A DNA stretch of 64,000 bases from Luzula sylvatica (Eukaryota > Streptophyta > Magnoliopsida > Poales > Juncaceae): NCBI GenBank assembly GCA_946800325.1, contig OX326958.1, positions 4,784,001 to 4,848,000 on the forward strand, given 5' to 3'. Within the stretch, counting starts at the first letter, position 1. Every line of letters begins with the position of its first letter. Under the pieces are notes generated by a model. It searched no databases, was not told the DNA's origin, and was given only the letters and a program-made list of their open reading frames with translations. The position numbers were made by a program, and so were the translations under genes. This document shows, piece by piece, positions 39,501-52,288 of the stretch.

Positions 39501-41258
39501 AGGAGTTCAAATAACGTGTTTTCAGATCATTTGTATCGTATCTTTTACTACATAACTTTTCACCAAATTTCACAAACACTAAGAAAGTTTGTTTTTCTAT
39601 TCAAAACAAGATTTTAACGCTTTGAGGAGTTCAAATAACGTGTTTTTAGATCAGTTGTATCGTATCTTTTACTACATAACTTTTCACCAAATTTCACAAA
39701 CACTAAGAAAGTTTGTTTTTCGATTCAAAACAAGATTTTAACGCTTTGAGGAGTTCAAATAACGTGTTTTCAGATCATTTATATCGTATCTTTTACTACA
39801 TAACTTTTCACCAAATTTCACAAACACTAAGAAAGTTTGTTTTTCTATTCAAAACAAGATTTTAACGCTTTGAGGAGTTCAAATAACGTGTTTTTAGATC
39901 AGTTGTATCGTATCTTTTACTACATAACTTTTCACCAAATTTCACAAACACTAAGAAAGTTTGTTTTTCGATTCAAAACAAGATTTTAACGCTTTGAGGA
40001 GTTCAAATAACGTGTTTTTAGATCATTTGTAGCGTATCTTTTACTACATAACTTTTCACCAAATTTCACAAACACTAAGAAAGTTTGTTTTTTGATTCAA
40101 AACAAGATTTTAACGCTTTGAGGAGTTCAAATAACGTGTTTTTAGATCATTTGCATCGTATCTTTTACTACATAACTTTTCACCAAATTTCACAAACACT
40201 AAGAAAGTTTGTTTTTCGATTCAAAACAAGATTTTAACGCTTTGAGGAGGTCAAATAACGTGTTTTTAGATCATTTGTATCACATCTTTTACTACATAAC
40301 TTTTCACCAAATTTCACAAACACTAAGAAAATTTGTTTTTCGATTCAAAACAAGGTTTTAACGCTTTGAGAAGTTCAAATAACGTGTTTTTAGATCATTT
40401 GTATCGTATCTTTTACTACATAACTTCTCGCCAAATTTCACAAACACTAAGAAACTTAGTTTTTCGATTCAAAACAAGATTTTAACGCTTTCAGGAGTTC
40501 AAATATCGTGTTTTTAGATCGTTTGTATCGTATCTTTTACTACATAACTTTTCATCAAATTTTACAATCACTAAGAAAGTTTGTTTTTCGATTCAAAACA
40601 AGATTTTAACGCTTTGAGGAGTTCAAATAACGTGTTTTCAGATCATTTGTATCGTATCTTTTACTACATAACTTTTCACCAAATTTCACAAACACTAAGA
40701 AAGTTTGTTTTTCGATTCAAAAAAAGATTTTAACGCTTTGAGGAGTTCAAATAACGTGTTTTTAGATCAGTTGTATCGTATCTTTTACTACATAACTTTT
40801 CACCAAATTTCACAAACACTAAGAAAGTTTGTTTTTCGATTCAAAACAAGTTTTTAACGCTTTGAGGAGTTCAAATAACGTGTTTTCAGATCATTTGGAT
40901 CGTATCTTTTACTACATAACTTTTCACCAAATTTCACAAACACTAAGAAAGTTTGTTTTTCAATTCAAAACAAGATTTTAAGGCTTTGAGGAGTTCAAAT
41001 AACGTGTTTTTAGATCATTTGCATCGTATCTTTTACTACATAACTTTTCACCAAATTTCACATACACTATGAAAGTTTGTTTTTCGATTCAAAACAAGAT
41101 TTTAACGCTTTGAGGAGTTCAAATAACGTGTTTTTAGATCATTTATATCGTATCTTTTACTACATAACTTTTCACCAAATTTCACAAACACTAAGAAAGT
41201 TTGTTTTTCGATTCAAAACAAGCTTTTAACGCTTTGAGGAGTTCAAATTACCTGTTTT
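36549..41258 (+). repeat. Block of 38 monomers (4,710 bp)
   Basis: Starts with the aaaccag series. At about 37.5-38.0 kb it has two monomers with tttagatcag in a row and a 123-bp caagatttaacg monomer, then passes into ttttttgatcag and the aaaaactaag dimer at 38,102, matching 14,049. After ctctgagg and agagttt it returns to ctattcaacac, cacgtacac and ccatatttc, then gaaacttag at 40,451 and aaattacctg at 41,245. The 2-bp shortfall from 38 x 124 comes from the two 123-bp monomers. Confidence 0.8.
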
Positions 41259-44200
41259 TAGATCATTTGGATCGTATCTTTTACTACATAACTTTTCACC
41301 AAATTTCACAAACACTAAGAAAGTTTGTTTTTCGATTCAAACCAAGATTTTAACGCTTTGAGGAGTTCAAATAACGTGTTTTATATCATTTGTATCGTAT
41401 CTTTTACTACATAACTTTTCACCAAATGTAACAAACACTAAGAAAGTTTGTTTTTCGATTCAAAACAAGATTTTAACGCTTTGAGGAGATCAAATAACGT
41501 GTTTTTAGATCATTTGTATCGTATCTTTTACTACATAACTTTTCACCAAATTTCACAAACACTAAGAAAGTTTGTTTTTCGATTCAAAACAGGATTTAAA
41601 CGCTTTGAGGAGTTCAAATAACGTGTTTTAAGATCATTTGTATCGTATCTTTTACTACATAACTTTTCACCAAATTTTACAAACACTAAGAAAGTTTGTT
41701 TTTCGATTCAAAACAAGATTTTAACGCTTTGAGGAGTTCAAATAACGTGTTTTTAGATCATTTGTATCGTATCTTTTACTACATAACTTTTCACCATATT
41801 TCACAAACACTAAGAAAGTTTGTTTTTCGATTCAAAACAAGATTTTAACGCTTTGAGGAGTTCAAATAACGTGTTTTTAGATCATTTGTATCGTATCTTT
41901 TACTACATAACTTTTCATCAAATTTTACAATCACTAAGAAAGTTTGTTTTTCGATTCAAAACAAGATTTTAACGCTTTGAGGAGTTCAAATAACGTGTTT
42001 TCAGATCATTTGTATCGTATCTTTTACTACATAACTTTTCACCAAATTTCACAAACACTAAGAAAGTTTGTTTTTCTATTCAAAACAAGATTTTAGCGCT
42101 TTGAGGAGTTCAAATAACGTGTTTTTTGATCAGTTGTATCGTATCTTTTACTACATAACTTTTCACTAAATTTCACAAACACTAAGAAAGTTTGTTTTTC
42201 GATTCAAAACAAGATTTTAACGCTTTGAGGAGTTCAAATAACGTGTTTTTAGATCATTTGCATCGTATCTATTACTACATAACTTTTCACCAAATTTCAC
42301 AAAAACTAAGAAAGTTTGTTTTTCGATTCAAAACAAAATTTAACGCTTTGAGGAGGTCAAATAACGTGTTTTTAGATCATTTGTATCACATCTTTTACTA
42401 CATAACTTTTCACCAAATTTCACAAACACTAAGAAAATTTGTTTTTCGATTCAAAACAAGGTTTTAAGGCTTTGAGGAGTTCAAATAACGTGTTTTTAGA
42501 TCATTTGCATCGTATCTTTTACTACATAACTTTTCACCAAATTTCACATACACTAATAAAGTTTGTTTTTCGATTCAAAACAAACTTTTAACGCTTTGAG
42601 GAGTTCAAATAACCTGTTTTTAGATCATTTGTATCGTATCTTTTACTACATAAATTTTCACCAAATTTCACGTACACTAAGAAAGTTTGTTTTTCGATTC
42701 AAAACAAGATTTTAACGCTTTGAGGAGTTCATATAACGTGTTTTTAGATCATTTGTAGCGTATCTTTTACTACATAACTTTTCACCAAATTTCACAAACA
42801 CTAAGAAAGTTTGTTTTTCGATTCAAAACAATATTTTAACGCTCTGAGGAGTTCAAATAACGTGTTTTTAGATCATTTGCATCGTATCTTTTACTACATA
42901 ACTTTTCACCAAATTTCACAAACACTAAGAAAGTTTGTTTTTCGATTCAAAACCAGATTTTAACGTTTTGAGGAGTTCAAATAACGTGTTTTTAGATCAT
43001 TTGTATCGTATCTTTTACTAGATAACTTTTCACCAAATTTCACAAACACTAAGAAAGTTTGTTTTTCTATTCAAAACAAGAGTTTAACGCTTTGAGGAGT
43101 TCAAATAACGTGTTTTTAGATCATTTGTATCGTATCTTTTACTACATAACTTTTCACCAAATTTCACAAACACTAAGAAATTTTGTTTTTCGATTCAAAA
43201 CAAGATTTTAATGCTTTGAGGAGTTCAAATAACGTGTTTTGAGATCATTTGTATCGTATCTTTTACTACATAACTTTTCACCAAATTTTACAATCACTAA
43301 GAAAGTTTGTTTTTCGATTCAAAACAAGATTTTAACGCTTTGAGGAGTTCAAATAACGTGTTTTCAGATCATTTGTATCGTATCTTTTACTACATAACTT
43401 TTCACCAAATTTCACAAACACTAAGAAAGTTTGTTTTTCTATTCAACACAAGATTTTAACGCTTTGAGGAGTTCAAATAACGTGTTTTTAGATCAGTTGT
43501 ATCGTATCTTTTACTACATAACTTTTCACCAAATTTCACGTACACTAAGAAAGTTTGTTTTTCGATTCAAACCAAGATTTTAACGCTTTGAGGAGTTCAA
43601 ATAACGTGTTTTTAGATCATTTGTAGCGTATCTTTTACTACATAACTTTTCACCAAATTTCACAAACACTAAGAAAGTTTGTTTTTTGATTCAAAACAAG
43701 ATTTTAACGCTTTGAGGAGTTCAAATAACGTGTTTTTAGATCATTTGGATCGTATCTTTTACTACATAACTTTTCACCAAATTTCACAAACACTAAGAAA
43801 GTTTGTTTTTCGATTCAAAACAAGATTTTAACGCTTTGAGGAGGTCAAATAACGTGTTTTTAGATCATTTGTATCACATCTTTTACTACATAACTTTTCA
43901 CCAAATTTCACAAACACTAAGAAAATTTGTTTTTCGATTCAAAACAAGGTTTTAACGCTTTGAGAAGTTCAAATAACGTGTTTTTAGATCATTTGTATCG
44001 TATCTTTTACTACATAACTTCTCGCCAAATTTCACAAACACTAATAAACTTAGTTTTTCGATTCAAAACAAGATTTTAACGCTTTCAGGAGTTCAAATAT
44101 CGTGTTTTTAGATCGTTTGTATCGTATCTTTTACTACATAACTTTTCATCAAATTTTACAATCACTAAGAAAGTTTGTTTTTCGATTCAAAACAAGATTT

Positions 44201-44852
44201 TAACGCTTTGAGGTGTTCAAATAACGTGTTTTCAGATCATTTGTATCGTATCTTTTACTACATAACTTTTCACCAAATTTCACAAACACTATGAAAGTTT
44301 GTTTTTCGATTCAAAAAAAGATTTTAACGCTTTGAGGAGTTCAAATAACGTGTTTTTAGATCAGTTGTATCGTATCTTTTACTACATAACTTTTCACCAA
44401 ATTTCACAAACACTAAGAAAGTTTGTTTTTCGATTCAAAACAAGTTTTTAACGCTTTGAGGAGTTCAAATAACGTGTTTTCAGATCATTTGGATCGTATC
44501 TTTTACTACATAACTTTTCACCAAATTTCACAAACACTAAGAAAGTTTGTTTTTCAATTCAAAACAAGATTTTAAGGCTTTGAGGAGTTCAAATAACGTG
44601 TTTTTAGATCATTTGCATCGTATCTTTTACTACATAACTTTTCACCAAATTTCACATACACTATGAAAGTTTGTTTTTCGATTCAAAACAAGATTTTAAC
44701 GCTTTGAGGAGTTCAAATAACATGTTTTCAGATCATTTATATCGTATCTTTTACTACATAACTTTTCACCAAATTTCACAAACACTAAGAAAGTTTGTTT
44801 TTCGATTCAAAACAAGCTTTTAACGCTTTGAGGAGTTCAAATTACCTGTTTT
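41259..44852 (+). repeat. Block of 29 monomers (3,594 bp)
   Basis: Opens with ttttatatc at 41,379, has the aaaaactaag dimer at 42,192 (813 bp later), a taaacttag variant at 44,045 in place of gaaacttag, and aaattacctg at 44,839. It has the same length and the same first part as block C (13,116-16,709). Private changes are acaatatttt at about 42,827 and aggtgttc at 44,211. Confidence 0.82.
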
Positions 44853-47578
44853 TAGATCATTTGGATCGTATCTTTTACTACATAACTTTTCACCAAATTT
44901 CACAAACACTAAGAAAGTTTGTTTTTCGATTCAAACCAAGATTTTAACGCTTTGAGGAGTTCAAATAACGTGTTTTATATCATTTGTATCGTATCTTTTA
45001 CTACATAACTTTTCACCAAATGTAACAAACACTAAGAAAGTTTGTTTTTCGATTCAAAACAAGATTTTAACGCTTTGAGGAGATCAAATAACGTGTTTTT
45101 AGATCATTTGTATCGTATCTTTTACTACATAACTTTTCACCAAATTTCACAAACACTAAGAAAGTTTGTTTTTCGATTCAAAACAGGATTTAAACGCTTT
45201 GAGGAGTTCAAATAACGTGTTTTAAGATCATTTGTATCGTATCTTTTACTACATAACTTTTCACCAAATTTTACAAACACTAAGAAAGTTTGTTTTTCGA
45301 TTCAAAACAAGATTTTAACGCTTTGAGGAGTTCAAATAACGTGTTTTTAGATCATTTGTATCGTATCTTTTACTACATAACTTTTCACCATATTTCACAA
45401 ACACTAAGAAAGTTTGTTTTTCGATTCAAAACAAGATTTTAACGCTTTGAGGAGTTCAAATAACGTGTTTTTAGATCATTTGTATCGTATCTTTTACTAC
45501 ATAACTTTTCATCAAATTTTACAATCACTAAGAAAGTTTGTTTTTCGATTCAAAACAAGATTTTAACGCTTTGAGGAGTTCAAATAACGTGTTTTCAGAT
45601 CATTTGTATCGTATCTTTTACTACATAACTTTTCACCAAATTTCACAAACACTAAGAAAGTTTGTTTTTCTATTCAAAACAAGATTTTAGCGCTTTGAGG
45701 AGTTCAAATAACGTGTTTTTTGATCAGTTGTATCGTATCTTTTACTACATAACTTTTCACTAAATTTCACAAACACTAAGAAAGTTTGTTTTTCGATTCA
45801 AAACAAGATTTTAACGCTTTGAGGAGTTCAAATAACGTGTTTTTAGATCATTTGCATCGTATCTATTACTACATAACTTTTCACCAAATTTCACAAAAAC
45901 TAAGAAAGTTTGTTTTTCGATTCAAAACAAAATTTAACGCTTTGAGGAGGTCAAATAACGTGTTTTTAGATCATTTGTATCACATCTTTTACTACATAAC
46001 TTTTCACCAAATTTCACAAACACTAAGAAAATTTGTTTTTCGATTCAAAACAAGGTTTTAAGGCTTTGAGGAGTTCAAATAACGTGTTTTTAGATCATTT
46101 GCATCGTATCTTTTACTACATAACTTTTCACCAAATTTCACATACACTAATAAAGTTTGTTTTTCGATTCAAAACAAACTTTTAACGCTTTGAGGAGTTC
46201 AAATAACCTGTTTTTAGATCATTTGTATCGTATCTTTTACTACATAAATTTTCACCAAATTTCACGTACACTAAGAAAGTTTGTTTTTCGATTCAAAACA
46301 AGATTTTAACGCTTTGAGGAGTTCATATAACGTGTTTTTAGATCATTTGTAGCGTATCTTTTACTACATAACTTTTCACCAAATTTCACAAACACTAAGA
46401 AAGTTTGTTTTTCGATTCAAAACAAGATTTTAACGCTCTGAGGAGTTCAAATAACGTGTTTTTAGATCATTTGCATCGTATCTTTTACTACATAACTTTT
46501 CACCAAATTTCACAAACACTAAGAAAGTTTGTTTTTCTATTCAAAACAAGATTTTAACGCTTTGAGGAGTTCAAATAACGTGTTTTTAGATCAGTTGTAT
46601 CGTATCTTTTACTACATAACTTTTCACCAAATTTCACAAACACTAAGAAAGTTTGTTTTTCTATTCAAAACAAGAGTTTAACGCTTTGAGGAGTTCAAAT
46701 AACGTGTTTTTAGATCATTTGTATCGTATCTTTTACTACATAACTTTTCACCAAATTTCACAAACACTAAGAAATTTTGTTTTTCGATTCAAAACAAGAT
46801 TTTAATGCTTTGAGGAGTTCAAATAACGTGTTTTGAGATCGTTTGTATCGTATCTTTTACTACATAACTTTTCATCAAATTTTACAATCACTAAGAAAGT
46901 TTGTTTTTCGATTCAAAACAAGATTTTAACGCTTTGAGGTGTTCAAATAACGTGTTTTCAGATCATTTGTATCGTATCTTTTACTACATAACTTTTCACC
47001 AAATTTCACAAACACTATGAAAGTTTGTTTTTCGATTCAAAAAAAGATTTTAACGCTTTGAGGAGTTCAAATAACGTGTTTTTAGATCAGTTGTATCGTA
47101 TCTTTTACTACATAACTTTTCACCAAATTTCACAAACACTAAGAAAGTTTGTTTTTCGATTCAAAACAAGTTTTTAACGCTTTGAGGAGTTCAAATAACG
47201 TGTTTTCAGATCATTTGGATCGTATCTTTTACTACATAACTTTTCACCAAATTTCACAAACACTAAGAAAGTTTGTTTTTCAATTCAAAACAAGATTTTA
47301 AGGCTTTGAGGAGTTCAAATAACGTGTTTTTAGATCATTTGCATCGTATCTTTTACTACATAACTTTTCACCAAATTTCACATACACTATGAAAGTTTGT
47401 TTTTCGATTCAAAACAAGATTTTAACGCTTTGAGGAGTTCAAATAACGTGTTTTCAGATCATTTATATCGTATCTTTTACTACATAACTTTTCACCAAAT
47501 TTCACAAACACTAAGAAAGTTTGTTTTTCGATTCAAAACAAGCTTTTAACGCTTTGAGGAGTTCAAATTACCTGTTTT
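44853..47578 (+). repeat. Block of 22 monomers (2,726 bp)
   Basis: Equals the 29-monomer block before it minus seven monomers. It has the ttttatatc series, the 123-bp dimer and the ctaataaag, cacgtacac, tagcg and ctctgagg monomers. It then jumps through the hybrid monomer to the aggtgttc series, skipping gaaacttag. Confidence 0.8.
46840..46856. other. Hybrid monomer at the 22-mer junction
   Basis: The sequence joins ttttgagatc, normally followed by atttg, to gtttgtatcg, normally preceded by tttttagatc. It is therefore a cross between two known variant monomers, placed at the boundary of the two 2,726-bp copies. Confidence 0.85.
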
Positions 47579-50500
47579 TAGATCATTTGGATCGTATCTT
47601 TTACTACATAACTTTTCACCAAATTTCACAAACACTAAGAAAGTTTGTTTTTCGATTCAAACCAAGATTTTAACGCTTTGAGGAGTTCAAATAACGTGTT
47701 TTATATCATTTGTATCGTATCTTTTACTACATAACTTTTCACCAAATGTAACAAACACTAAGAAAGTTTGTTTTTCGATTCAAAACAAGATTTTAACGCT
47801 TTGAGGAGATCAAATAACGTGTTTTTAGATCATTTGTATCGTATCTTTTACTACATAACTTTTCACCAAATTTCACAAACACTAAGAAAGTTTGTTTTTC
47901 GATTCAAAACAGGATTTAAACGCTTTGAGGAGTTCAAATAACGTGTTTTAAGATCATTTGTATCGTATCTTTTACTACATAACTTTTCACCAAATTTTAC
48001 AAACACTAAGAAAGTTTGTTTTTCGATTCAAAACAAGATTTTAACGCTTTGAGGAGTTCAAATAACGTGTTTTTAGATCATTTGTATCGTATCTTTTACT
48101 ACATAACTTTTCACCATATTTCACAAACACTAAGAAAGTTTGTTTTTCGATTCAAAACAAGATTTTAACGCTTTGAGGAGTTCAAATAACGTGTTTTTAG
48201 ATCATTTGTATCGTATCTTTTACTACATAACTTTTCATCAAATTTTACAATCACTAAGAAAGTTTGTTTTTCGATTCAAAACAAGATTTTAACGCTTTGA
48301 GGAGTTCAAATAACGTGTTTTCAGATCATTTGTATCGTATCTTTTACTACATAACTTTTCACCAAATTTCACAAACACTAAGAAAGTTTGTTTTTCTATT
48401 CAAAACAAGATTTTAGCGCTTTGAGGAGTTCAAATAACGTGTTTTTTGATCAGTTGTATCGTATCTTTTACTACATAACTTTTCACTAAATTTCACAAAC
48501 ACTAAGAAAGTTTGTTTTTCGATTCAAAACAAGATTTTAACGCTTTGAGGAGTTCAAATAACGTGTTTTTAGATCATTTGCATCGTATCTATTACTACAT
48601 AACTTTTCACCAAATTTCACAAAAACTAAGAAAGTTTGTTTTTCGATTCAAAACAAAATTTAACGCTTTGAGGAGGTCAAATAACGTGTTTTTAGATCAT
48701 TTGTATCACATCTTTTACTACATAACTTTTCACCAAATTTCACAAACACTAAGAAAATTTGTTTTTCGATTCAAAACAAGGTTTTAAGGCTTTGAGGAGT
48801 TCAAATAACGTGTTTTTAGATCATTTGCATCGTATCTTTTACTACATAACTTTTCACCAAATTTCACATACACTAATAAAGTTTGTTTTTCGATTCAAAA
48901 CAAACTTTTAACGCTTTGAGGAGTTCAAATAACCTGTTTTTAGATCATTTGTATCGTATCTTTTACTACATAAATTTTCACCAAATTTCACGTACACTAA
49001 GAAAGTTTGTTTTTCGATTCAAAACAAGATTTTAACGCTTTGAGGAGTTCATATAACGTGTTTTTAGATCATTTGTAGCGTATCTTTTACTACATAACTT
49101 TTCACCAAATTTCACAAACACTAAGAAAGTTTGTTTTTCGATTCAAAACAAGATTTTAACGCTCTGAGGAGTTCAAATAACGTGTTTTTAGATCATTTGC
49201 ATCGTATCTTTTACTACATAACTTTTCACCAAATTTCACAAACACTAAGAAAGTTTGTTTTTCTATTCAAAACAAGATTTTAACGCTTTGAGGAGTTCAA
49301 ATAACGTGTTTTTAGATCAGTTGTATCGTATCTTTTACTACATAACTTTTCACCAAATTTCACAAACACTAAGAAAGTTTGTTTTTCTATTCAAAACAAG
49401 AGTTTAACGCTTTGAGGAGTTCAAATAACGTGTTTTTAGATCATTTGTATCGTATCTTTTACTACATAACTTTTCACCAAATTTCACAAACACTAAGAAA
49501 TTTTGTTTTTCGATTCAAAACAAGATTTTAATGCTTTGAGGAGTTCAAATAACGTGTTTTGAGATCATTTGTATCGTATCTTTTACTACATAACTTTTCA
49601 CCAAATTTTACAATCACTAAGAAAGTTTGTTTTTCGATTCAAAACAAGATTTTAACGCTTTGAGGAGTTCAAATAACGTGTTTTCAGATCATTTGTATCG
49701 TATCTTTTACTACATAACTTTTCACCAAATTTCACAAACACTAAGAAAGTTTGTTTTTCTATTCAACACAAGATTTTAACGCTTTGAGGAGTTCAAATAA
49801 CCTGTTTTTAGATCATTTGTATCGTATCTTTTACTACAGAAATTTTCACCAAATTTCACGTACACTAAGAAAGTTTGTTTTTCGATTCAAAACAAGATTT
49901 TAACGCTTTGAGGAGTTCATATAACGTGTTTTTAGATCATTTGTAGCGTATCTTTCACTACATAACTTTTCACCAAATTTCACAAACACTAAGAAAGTTT
50001 GTTTTTCGATTCAAAACAAGATTTTAACGCTTTGAGGAGTTCAAATAACGTGTTTTTAGATCATTTGCATCGTATCTTTTACTACATAACTTTTCACCAA
50101 ATTTCACAGACACTAAGAAAGTTTGTTTGTCGATTCTAAACAAGATTTTAACGCTTTGAGGAGGTCAAATAACGTGTTTTTAGATCATTTGTATCACATC
50201 TTTTACTACATAACTTTTCACCAAATTTTACAATCACTAAGAAAGTTTGTTTTTCGATTCAAAACAACATTTTAACCCTTTGAGGAGTTCAAATAACGTG
50301 TTTTCAGATCATTTGTATCGTATCTTTTACTACATAACTTTTCACCAAATTTCACAAACACTAAGAAAGTTTGTTTTTCTATTCAAAACAAGATTTTAAC
50401 GCTTTGAGGAGTTCAAATAACGTGTTTTTAGATCAGTTGTATCGTATCTTTTACTACATAACTTTTCACCAAATTTCACAAACACTAAGAAAGTTTGTTT

Positions 50501-52288
50501 TTCGATTCAAAACAAGATTTTAACGCTTTGAGGAGTTCAAATAACGTGTTTTCAGATCATTTGTATCGTATCTTTTACTACATAACTTTTCACCAAATTT
50601 CACAAACACTAAGAAAGTTTGTTTTTCTATTCAAAACAAGATTTTAACGCTTTGAGGAGTTCAAATAACGTGTTTTTAGATCATTTGTATCGTATCTTTT
50701 ACTACATAACTTTTCACCAAATTTCACAAACACTAAGAAAGTTTGTTTTTCGATTCAAAACAAGATTTTAACGCTTTGAGGAGTTTAAATAACGTGTTTT
50801 TAGATCATTTGCATCGTATCTTTTACTACATAACTTTTCACCAAATTTCACATACACTAATAAAGTTTGTTTTTCGATTCAAAACAAGCTTTTAACGCTT
50901 TGAGGAGTTCAAATAACGGGTTTTTAGATCATTTGTATCGTATCTTTTACTACATAAATTTTCACCAAATTTCACGTACACTAAGAAAGTTTGTTTTTCG
51001 ATTCAAAACAAGATTTTAACGCTTTGAGAAGTTCATATAACGTGTTTTTAGATCATTTGTAGCGTATCTTTTACTACATAACTTTTCACCAAATTTCACA
51101 AACACTAAGAAAGTTTGTTTTTTGATTCAAAACAAGATTTTAACGCTTTGAGGAGTTCAAATAACGTGTTTTTAGATCATTTGGATCGTATCTTTTACTA
51201 CATAACTTTTCACCAAATTTCACAAACACTAAGAAAGTTTGTTTTTCGATTCAAAACAAGATTTTAACTCTTTGAGGAGGTCAAATAACGTGTTTTTAGA
51301 TCATTTGTATCACATCTTTTACTACATAACTTTTCACCAAATTTCACAAACACTAAGAAAATTTGTTTTTCGATTCAAAACAAGGTTTTAACGCTTTGAG
51401 AAGTTCAAATAACGTGTTTTTAGATCATTTGTATCGTATCTTTTACTACATAACTTCTCGCCAAATTTCACAAACACTAAGAAACTTAGTTTTTCGATTC
51501 AAAACAAGATTTTAACGCTTTCAGGAGTTCAAATATCGTGTTTTTAGATCGTTTGTATCGTATCTTTTACTACATAACTTTTCATCAAATTTTACAATCA
51601 CTAAGAAAGTTTGTTTTTCGATTCAAAACAAGATTTTAACGCTTTGAGGAGTTCAAATAACGTGTTTTCAGATCATTTGTATCGTATCTTTTACTACATA
51701 ACTTTTCACCAAATTTCACAAACACTAAGAAAGTTTGTTTTTCGATTCAAAAAAAGATTTTAACGCTTTGAGGAGTTCAAATAACGTGTTTTTAGATCAG
51801 TTGTATCGTATCTTTTACTACATAACTTTTCACCAAATTTCACAAACACTAAGAAAGTTTGTTTTTCGATTCAAAACAAGTTTTTAACGCTTTGAGGAGT
51901 TCAAATAACGTGTTTTCAGATCATTTTGATCGTATCTTTTACTACATAACTTTTCACCAAATTTCACAAACACTAAGAAAGTTTGTTTTTCAATTCAAAA
52001 CAAGATTTTAAGGCTTTGAGGAGTTCAAATAACGTGTTTTTAGATCATTTGCATCGTATCTTTTACTACATAACTTTTCACCAAATTTCACATACACTAT
52101 GAAAGTTTGTTTTTCGATTCAAAACAAGATTTTAACGCTTTGAGGAGTTCAAATAACGTGTTTTCAGATCATTTATATCGTATCTTTTACTACATAACTT
52201 TTCACCAAATTTCACAAACACTAATAAAGTTTGTTTTTCGATTCAAAACAAGCTTTTAACGCTTTGAGGAGTTCAAATTACCTGTTTT
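47579..52288 (+). repeat. Block of 38 monomers (4,710 bp)
   Basis: The first half repeats the ttttatatc and dimer series (48,512). At 49.80 kb it enters a new series: cagaaattttc (49,837), ttcacta, ttgtttgtcgattctaaac and acattttaaccc. Then come ctaataaag, tagcg, and gaaacttag (51,481) with its 794-bp gap to aaattacctg (52,275). Confidence 0.8.

Larger units (their letters stand above)
44117..49568 (+). repeat. 22-mer tandem duplication (2 x 2,726 bp)
   Basis: Copies at about 44,117-46,842 and 46,843-49,568. Offsets of exactly 2,726 bp link aggtgttc (44,211/46,937), cactatgaaag (44,287/47,013), aaattacctg (44,839/47,565), ttttatatc (44,973/47,699) and the 123-bp dimer (45,786/48,512). One mismatch noticed is aacatg at 44,719 against aacgtg at 47,445, a CpG transition. 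Confidence 0.87.
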
